A stretch of 22,774 bases of DNA. Origin: Ophiothrix spiculata. Its lineage: Eukaryota; Echinodermata; Ophiuroidea; Amphilepidida; Ophiotrichidae. The notes under the pieces are model-generated. The model was not told the DNA's origin, did not search any database, and worked only from the letters and a program-made list of their open reading frames with translations. The translations under genes were made by a program, and so were the position numbers. The stretch lies in the NCBI GenBank assembly GCA_000969725.1, contig JXSR01S018786.1, one strand, 5' to 3'. Below, piece by piece: positions 10,790 through 20,100 of the stretch; the stretch's first letter is position 1, and each line of letters starts with the position of its first letter.

Positions 10790-11094
10790 ATCTCATCATA
10801 GACATCATATTGAGCATCGTTCCAATCATGAGGATCAGCCTCATACTGTGTGTCAAAGTTCATCTTTTTCATGAAAGTCCACATAATCCACATCATCAAA
10901 CGTCATCTCATCATGGTCATCGTATTGAACATAATCATCCCAATCATGAGGGTCAGCCTCATACTGTGTGTCAAAGTTCATCTTTTTCATGAAAGTCCAC
11001 ATAATCCACATCATCAAACGTCATCTCATCATGACCATCATATTGAGCATAATCATCCCAATCATTAGGGTTAGCCTCATCTTGTGTGTCAAAG
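10790..11094 (-). repeat. 118-bp tandem duplication spanning the stop codon
   Basis: A shared anchor recurs at 11089, 10971 and 10853, giving a period of exactly 118. Unit A (10977-11094) codes for the acidic tail, unit B (10859-10976) lies downstream of the stop and differs from A at about eight or nine positions, and unit C (about 10790-10858) is partial and more diverged. Since 118 is not a multiple of three, each copy is in a different frame from the one before. Read in its own frame, unit B also ends in KDEL and TGA. Confidence 0.9.
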
Positions 11095-11159
11095 TCCTTT
11101 GTTTTTTCTTCAAAGTAATGCTGTATCTCTTGGAATGACTGCTGAATCCTTCCCCATTC
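10971..11159 (-). CDS. Coding exon 9, acidic tail ending KDEL
   Basis: 189 bases including the TGA, acceptor after a T-rich tract ending tttttcag. It encodes residues 365-426: a helical segment, a stretch rich in Asp, Tyr and Glu, and the ER-retrieval tetrapeptide KDEL. The bases from about 11094 down to the stop form the first unit of a 118-bp tandem array that continues downstream. The nearest possible poly(A) signals on this strand are an AATATA near 10651 and a canonical AATAAA near 9851; neither is certain. Confidence 0.9.
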   Translation of the reverse strand, partial: EWGRIQQSFQEIQHYFEEKTKDFDTQDEANPNDWDDYAQYDGHDEMTFDDVDYVDFHEKDEL

Positions 11160-14100
11160 CTGAAAAAGAATTACATAAAGAAAGAAATATGGACCAGTGT
11201 ACAATAGAAACTAAAGAAAAGAGCACATTAAATGGATGATGTCAAAAAAGACAGGAGTGGTTAAAAATCTGCAGTGCATGGGAAGTGACTAAGTTATTGA
11301 TATGAGGGGGTTTCAAAAAGTTTCAAACTTTACCTAGAAGGGGTTGGAGCTATAATATCAATGAAATTTTGTCAGTATAGTCACTCATCTTTATGTACAT
11401 TTTGGTGCAGAAATGGTCTCATAAATAGTTTTACTTTCTTTACAGAAGGCGATTGATGTCATCTACCTACCCGCTTATTAAATAAGCTGCATGGTGGAAA
11501 TTGAGACATGCAGCATACTCAAGTCACTACATTTGAAAGATAACAGGGCCCAGTAGACTCACCAGGTATACACTGTATGCAGCGCCCCAAGAAGGAGCAT
11601 TCGCACAGGAGACCAAGGGCTTAACGTGACTTCCGAACCACGGAGCAATTAGAGTAAAGTTTCTTGCCCAAGGAAATAAGGAGACATAAACTGCTGGGCC
11701 CGGGGCTCGAACCCACAACCTCTGTATTATGAGACTCGTGCTCTAACTGCTCGACCACACTCCCCTTAGTAAATCTTAATGACACAACCAAAGTTTAGTT
11801 GTTTGATACCATAGTAAATGGAAGGGTTTACTCTTTCCACTGATACCAAAATTATGGAAATCGGTCTTTGAATGACGTCACAATGACATAAAACATTGAA
11901 ATACAAAAACAGATTTTTTTCATTATTATGTTCTGAGCTGACCGATTTCCAAAAAAATCGGACAGGGATATTGGACAGAAAACAAAATGTCAGATTTTGA
12001 ACATAATAATGATAAAATTGGATGGATTTTTTCGCATGATACTCAAAGATATTGGTCTCGCTATGAGTTTTAGAAATATCGAGCTCGACGCTGCGCGTCT
12101 CGCACGATATTTCGTAAAACTCATAGCTCGACCAATATCTTTTTGTATCATGCTCAATCCATCCAATTTTATATCAATATAGAGGATTCCTGCAATAACG
12201 GTCTGTGGACAGTCAATTAAAAGTGGGAGAAGTGTGTTACTTTGCATATTGACTATGCAAAAATGCCTTAAGTGTCTCATAATAAAATAACATTAATGGC
12301 TTTATTTTTTCTGGGTAAAGTTTAAAACCTTTTGATACCCCTTGTATGTACGCGCTTATCCCTTAGAAATGAGACGAAACATTGGTTTACCAGCTTGTTG
12401 TGGACATGATGCTTGTGCTGGGTGGGGTGGCACAAAACCTTGAAAGGGTGGGTACGTTCAGCTCGAAGCACCGGACATAGGAACTTCTGAAATAATTTTT
12501 TGCAAAAAATGCACCTTTGAAACTGATTTCTGAAATCTTGGCCAAATATAGCTCTTCTGAGCTGGAAATTGTCAAATTTTGCGATCAATTTCATTAGTTC
12601 GAGTTAAAATATTGTATTTTTCCTCAAAATGGGGTCTAATGAACTGAATCTTGCTGAAAATGGGCGTTTGAAAACTGATGCAGCAAATATTTGCAAGTGT
12701 GTGAGAAAGGTACTTTTTCCAAGCCAAATTAAGCTTCAGCTAATGATTTTGGCACAGTCACCTCTTCAACAACTTTATTTGTCAAATTGGGGAAAGCTCC
12801 AAATCCTTAGAACACTAATGTATATGCACCTGATGACAAAACTTTCATTAGTGACAAATGTCACAAACAGCAATTACTTGTCATTCTAATATAGCATTCA
12901 CACAGCTAGTGATCAAGGAGTGATTTACATTTTTTAATTTCTTTGGTTTGTACATAGGCTTACCTGTTGAGATAATGTCTCCACTTCACTTGGGACCACC
13001 TTTTCATCTTGATTCTGGTCTAGAGTATCAAATATCTGTCATGGAAAGTAGAACATTTTATAAGTACATTAACCCAACTAGAACTCACTTAAGCTAACTT
13101 AAATATCACAAAAATGCATCAAAATACGTCATAGATGTGGGTTACATACAGGACCAAATTGCTGATTTGTCAGCAATTCCAGTTCAAATTCAAGTGAAAA
13201 CACGGCTTGACTTTAGCTAGAAAACGGTACATCTTAATTAGAGATAGGTGTAAGGATGTACACCAAGACAAAAGTTCCAGCTTTGTAATAAAAGCTTCTA
13301 ATATGGCAAACATGACATAAATTCTATCACTTTAATAACATATTGGAACAATATATGCAATAGACCACTTTCGTATGTCCCATAATGCATCTTGAAAGTA
13401 CCGCAAACTGCGCAGTCGAGTTGTGCGCAATGCGCAGCACTTCTAATATGGTAGACTGAGCAAGATTACGTTACAAGGTCCCGTATTTGCGGTACTTTCA
13501 AGATGCATTATGGGACACACGAAAGTCGTCTATCATCTTGTAAGGGAGTAAATGCTTTATGATATCAACTTAATTAGGAGAATCAAAGTGTAATGGGAAA
13601 ATAAATAACAAAGGTGCTGGGAACAGGTACAAAATAATGCTATACTTACAGATTCAAATACACTTTCAACCTGTTTGTCCTCTTTCGGTCTTTGTTTCTC
13701 ATCACCTAAAAACATGAACAGGAGTCTATCTAGTGTGAGAGGTGATCCACCTTGGCTAGCTAACATCAGCATATGTGATCTGTAAATAATATGAAATAAT
13801 ATATATAACAGAGCTATATTCCAGAACAGAGTTTTTTCTCTTCAAGTTCAACTCACTGTTGCTTTTTAACCAAAAATGTCATTTTGGCTCTTGGAATTCG
13901 TCTGAATTTATCATTTTTGTAACAGTTTTTTTCTATTCAACGCAATGTTGCTTTTTGACCAAAATGTCATTATGGCCCTTGGAATTTTTCTGAAAATTGC
14001 TTGGGTAAAATTTTGTAGCTATTTCAATGCTTTCAGAATCTAGAAATAGCAGTCTAGGATCAATTTTTAAAAAATTAAAATCAAAGAATTCTTACCTGAT

Positions 14101-17100
14101 ATATGTAGACATAATCCTACATCACAAAACACATTTGTTAAACAATTTGTAGTTTTAAAATAAGCAAATCCTTGGTGAATTTTTGGAACACATATATCAA
14201 AATTCATGAGTGTTATTAACTGCAAGAGGCAAACCATGAGCAAACATGATTGGTTAGGTTTATAGGTTTTGATAAATCTTATACTAAGATCTTATATATA
14301 ACAAGATCAAAAGAAGCTGGACAGAAGCCCCTGAAGACTCTATAACGGGCCCATGGAACCCGGCACACCATCAGAGATGTTAATAAGACCTGAAATATCT
14401 TGATCTTGTCTGCCTATATTTAAAAACCTTGTATCCACCTAAAATATGCATACCCATCTCAGAAGGGAAAACCTCGTCAACTATTAATAACCTGCGTAAT
14501 AGTGTGATCCAATCTAATAAGATTATTTCTACTTTTACGCAAACAACTGCGCAGTCATTATCAGGTAACAATGACTTCTTATAATGACCTGCGTATGTGA
14601 TGTCATTAGCGCCTGAATGCGTTTTCTCTTTAAACGCCAATCAAGCACAGGTATGCACCACACACACACACGCATTTATCATATAAAGCGATGGTCGTCA
14701 TGCCTGGATTGATCAAAATAGGGATAAGTAGACCTTTAAGTAAGAAATAAGTTTAATAAAGTATTTCTTTGTAACATCATGCATAAAAGGCATAAAAAAT
14801 GTCTAAAGATGGTTATTAATGACAATAATAACTTTGCACCATCTTTTAATTCGGTTTATTGTTTAACATCTTCTGTGTTTGTTTTGAGCCTCGGTACTTT
14901 TCTTCGGGAGCTACGCTCCCTCAGAAAAGTACCTCGGCCCAAAACAAACACCTCCGATGTTAAACAATTACCTCAAAAAAGATGGTGCGCAGTTATTATT
15001 GTCTAATTAATAGACTGCAATGATGCACGAGTTGACATAGAGGGCACAAACAGTCAACATCACTTATTGGCAAATTAACATGGGCTTGAAGAAATTTTGT
15101 AGCTGCCTGCTCTGCAGCCAAATGGTGATGCTCCCCTTCTAATTAAGGCCCATAGATTAAAGAAAGTACAAATAGGAAACTTGAATTGTCTATTTGCACC
15201 CTAAAATCCGGCTAAGTTAGGGGATCGTGCCACGCGGGCGCCATGCCCAGACCGACGCTGCGCGAGTGCATAGTGACTCCGCTGTGCGCTCTGCCGTGCG
15301 CTACTATTACTTCACTGTAACGCAATACGCATCATACATTTTGCCGCCAAATTGTGCGTAAGCAAAGAACAACGCTTGACTGGCTCGACTGCCGCATTCT
15401 CAGTACCATTCAGTTGCCAGAGTACGTTAAGGCCCACTTCAGATTTTGCATTCATAAATTACATCCTGAACCAACAAACCCAAAATAATTTTAAAATGTG
15501 TGCAACCCAGGGAAATTGTAAAGGGGATTCTGTACTCACCACCATCTTGTTGTCGCTCATGGAGCAGAGTTATTGTACCTCCAAATATATTTGGAGTTTA
15601 GCTCGATATCCAGACAGATTGTGTAAATCTTCATTTCACACATACACAGCATGTGCATTTTGTTTTGGCACGCAAACCGTGTCTGCGTTTCAACAAAGTA
15701 GACCCTACTCTAATTATCCTGCTAATCTGTTTCGAAGACTCTCGAAGTGTGACACGCAGAGCCGTAAATGCTGGAGGCAAGGATTCAAGAACCTGCATGG
15801 AGCAATTTCCATGAAAATTACCAGAAAATTGTGCAGGTCTATAACTTTGTATACAAGTTTATTGGTGAACCTGGAGCATTAATTACCAATCACCTGGCGC
15901 AAATTTGCTCCATTGCTCCCCTTAAAAATGCTGTGGCCGGTGGTACAATAACTCACCCTCCACGAGCGACAATCTAAGGTTGCTGCCATCCCATAGGATT
16001 TACACAGCAGCCAAATCAAAATGACAGACAGTACAGATTCCCTACATAATTTCCTTGATGTGACCACATGTTGTTATGTGAACACCGTTTCACTCACTTG
16101 ACAGCCTGTTCGTTTTCAAGTAATTTGGCCGTGCCATGAAAGTGCACATCTGCCATTGTCTTTTGTCTTGATTCCTGTAAACATTCGGTGCCATCAAGGC
16201 TCATCATGGAATGATGATCCCACCAGACATTGATGCCTATATTCCTGTCGACGGCACGCACTTGGTGATACCTAGAGCGAAAGGAAAATGATAGACAAAA
16301 ATCAATCTGAAATTTGATTTAGGCTGTGTAGGTCGGGAAAAGAGACAGAGAAATCACTGGATACAGATAAAGAACTATCTGTATAAAAAAATAAAAAAAA
16401 TAAATAAATACTGGGGATTTATGGTGCGCCATGCCTCCCAGATTTGTAATTACACTCGGGCCTCTGCACACTTTACAGGTGTTCGCTGACCACTGGCCCA
16501 AGTAAGCTCCATTCCACACCAACCATCATTTCAGGTTCTGATGCGGCAATCTCAAGGGGTGCTGAACCTTGATCAGCCCACATACGCACCATCGCTGCCT
16601 GAATCAGTTCCCCAAGTTTCATACGGGTTTCTACAAGACAATTAGCAGTTAGTTCCTTGTAATTTCAAGCACACTCAACATTTGGCACCAGCGGGGTTCG
16701 AACTCGGGACCTTCCGCACTAGCACTGAAAGCAAGCGCCTTACCGATTGGGCTAACTTGACTGCTATGGATATAAGATGGTAGACCTCTAAATTGATACT
16801 AAAAATTCGAGTTAATTAACTGTACCTTGCAGTGACAGAGAAGTCTCCAATGATTCCCTCACTGCAACATTAACACTTAAGTGCATAAGGTGTTTTAGAA
16901 CCCTGTTAGTGCACAAGAGGGGGGGGGGGGGTCCATATAGACCCTGGATTTTGAACGCTTTAAAAACAATGTTCTCCACATTATTTATCTTTAAAACTGT
17001 ACACAGTGATACACCAACTCAATTGAATTCATATGAAACAAAAAAGTTTAAAAATCCGTCATTCCGTTTCAAAATGGTGGCCAGATATCTAATTTGTGTC

Positions 17101-20100
17101 AAATTTTATTTTCATGTCAGGTTCTTTTGCCATCCAAGAGGAAGTTAGCTGATATTGATTTCTTTAACCAGAGCAATCACCTCTTAACCACAATTGAAAA
17201 TTATCTATCGATCTCAACGCTATCAAGTAAACAAACATTAATGCTGACAAAGTGCGCAACCACGCTCAAGTGCTGACCATGCAGGGGGCAACCACGCTCA
17301 AGTGCTTGGTAAACAAAAAGGTGTTCCTCTCTTCGTAGGAAGAGAGGCAAAATTAGTTGACTCATGATGGCAAAGTGAACCCGACATGTTTCCGAAAAAT
17401 TTCACGCCAAAAATTGGAAATCTGTTTTTCAAAAGGTATTTTTCAAAGAAATTTGGCTCATAATAGGAGATAAAAATTACAAATACATTGCTGAAATTAA
17501 AATTCAAAAAAGTTGTTTCGTTTCGGTTTAAGGGACAAAACAAAATTCGAACAGAGCCATTATTTTACCAGTTTATGCTTATTATCTCAGAAACACCACG
17601 GCCAATTTGATTTTTTTTGCACCAAACATGCGTAATTTGCGTAACCCCTACCTTGACAATTACATAAAACAGCTGTATTGGGTTATGTTGCATTTTCAAA
17701 AACGAAATCCAGGGTCCATACGGAACTCCCCCCCCCTTATGCACTTAAAAGTGTTATCAATAGTGGAGTCTTGCTCAATCATTTCAAAACAGATGGGAAT
17801 TAACCAAGACCTTTGCAAATACTTTTTTCACATGCGTTAAATCAAGCATTTTGACTGGTTAAAAATGGTGCAAAATTGGTCTAGAATTTGGCCAACTTTT
17901 TGATAAAGAAACTACTTTAAAACTTTTTTAACATTCCCAGCTACTTTGAAGGAATTGTAATCCCATATGAGTTCCTTATACTTTACCAATGATAAGGCAG
18001 GTATAGACAGTCTCCTGCGGAGAGATGAGCAAGGTGGTACTCCATTGTTGCAAGGTCTGGGTATTTGGTATAGTCTACACTGGAATTAAAAATAATAATA
18101 AAGATTAGTTACAGGTTGATTCTTCCATCATGGGTTTTCATATGAAGAGGAGCAGCCTACATTATAATTATTGGTTAAATTGCTAAACTTACTTTTTATA
18201 AATCTCTGAAATAGGGTTCGGTTCTTTACCTAATGATCTTCGTTTTCTTCATGACAAAACAAGATCAGAGAAAAATATGCATAACAATGCCCTATGAGTC
18301 AAAAATGCATGATTTCAAGCGGTTTAAATCAAATCTATTTTTGAACGAAATCTTGTATTAATATATTGCTTTTGATATACAGTAACTTACTTGTCAACAT
18401 CTACTGATGAGTATATACCATGAGGCTGATCTATAACTACCTGAAAAGAGGCAAATCAGCAGAATAAAGAAGTTATTTTATCAAAACAGTTTCATTAAAG
18501 ATGATCCCAGTGTTAATTTTCACGACAAATGGCAGCGTTACAGAATTGGTTGTTAGTCAGTGGTGGGATGATTTTGACAAAATGCATGTGTGGTATCTAA
18601 GCAAAAAATTTGTGCTTTTTTTTTTTACACTGAACACAATGCCAGCACTTGTTATTTACGCATTGTCTTTCTGGTAAGCACCAAACAACACAGAAAATAG
18701 CGCAAACTAGTAAGTGCTCCAGAACCAACAGGCTTTCAGTGATGAAACTTTTTACGTGTGTTTACCTGTACCACATAATGCTGATTTTTCAAAATTTGCT
18801 ACTTACAGAATTTTAAAATATTTTGCTGGTCAATTGTGAATGTCAAGTAGATGTTGAATCGAGAAAAAAATGGGGTCACCAACTGTTTTAAAAAGATAGC
18901 TAGAGATGAATTTACACTGGGGTTAAATCTAAAAATAATTTTCATCACCGGAAATGTCAAAATTCGGTTTCATAACACCAAACAGATATTAAAGAGTTAA
19001 TGTTAAGTAACCTGAAGCTTGAGTTTTCAAGTTATCGTCCATTAAAAGGAAACTGGCGTCATCATTGTCAGTGACCCCCATTATTTATTGCTGAATTTTG
19101 ATGATTAGACTGCAATCTATTAATTGAAAAAAAAAATATAAAAAATTCTGTAGGTAGAAATTACTTATCACCGTGATCGTCCTCAATATGACTATGATGT
19201 TGCTTTTTAAAATTATAACAAAAGTTTCCCATATTCTTAAATTTTTAAAAACACATTCATGTGATGCATGCCAAAATGATGGTGACCTAATAAAATTTTA
19301 ATCACAAGCTCTCTGCCATTTTTGTTAGACATACATTGTCCAATTAGTAAATGAGTTTGGAATCAACTTGATAAAAATGTCACAAAAAATGGACCAAAAT
19401 AACGATCTTGAATCAGAAACAAATTATGACACATTCATATTACAGAATCTGCTTTGTTGATACGCTGGTTCCCTGCGCCTTTGGATTTTCACACACACCA
19501 CATGCACTCCACAAACCAAAGATCATGCAGGTATAGGCAAATCAATCTCAATCATTCATTGGCTTGTGCTCTGCGCCGTGTGCATGAAAAGTTGTTATTG
19601 GCGCGATCTTACGCGTGCCTGCAACGCGCCAATGTTTTCGCGACGCTCGTTATGGCGTGCACAAACGCATAGTGTCACGCAAGCATGTAACATCAGGGGT
19701 GCAAGTAAACAACAACCTCTTAACCAATGCATTGAACTAACGCGTAAGTACAATCTATTTGGATACAGTGAGTGTCAGGCTGAGGTGAGGCATGACACTA
19801 GTCACAATCGTGACTAATTATGAGTAGCCTGTACCTGCAGTCTTGGATGGACTGAGCCGATAGCGAAGCGCCAAGATCGAGGGAACCAGCGTACTTTTTG
19901 AATGAATATTAAATGAACTACCTACTGAATTATTTCAATACGACTATGGGCCAAATCATAGTCGGCCTCCAAACAAATTTTTCCTACCAAACATTTGGTC
20001 ATGACGTCACCAAATATTTGGCCCAATGTATATGGAAATTCAATAACATGTGCAATCTAGCGCCAAAATTTTATTTGGTCTCAACTCGGTGTTGAAGTTA

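Noticed and set aside
10672..11068. His- and Pro-rich open frames on the plus strand
   Set aside because: They are the complement of the duplicated acidic-tail exon; the minus-strand reading is spliced, in phase and ends in KDEL.
11990..12280. Similar proteins predicted on both strands
   Set aside because: The resemblance comes from the DNA palindrome at 12011-12173, not from genes.
12629..12889. 86-codon plus-strand frame in intron 8
   Set aside because: No domain, no splice context and AT-driven composition; it is antisense within an intron.
15352..15882. Longest plus-strand open frame, 176 codons
   Set aside because: It runs across intron sequence and the left half of a repeat element, and changes character inside it. 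It matches no domain I know. The homologous element at 59-451 does not preserve the frame.
16510..16640. 50-codon open frame (RMKLGELIQ...) as an extra exon of the oxygenase
   Set aside because: Exon 5 joins exon 6 directly to give the WYHQV metal motif. Inserting this block would give a stop at the junction. It lies in a SINE-like repeat.
16690..16768. tRNA gene on the minus strand
   Set aside because: A and B boxes are visible but the ends do not form an acceptor stem and a SINE body follows.
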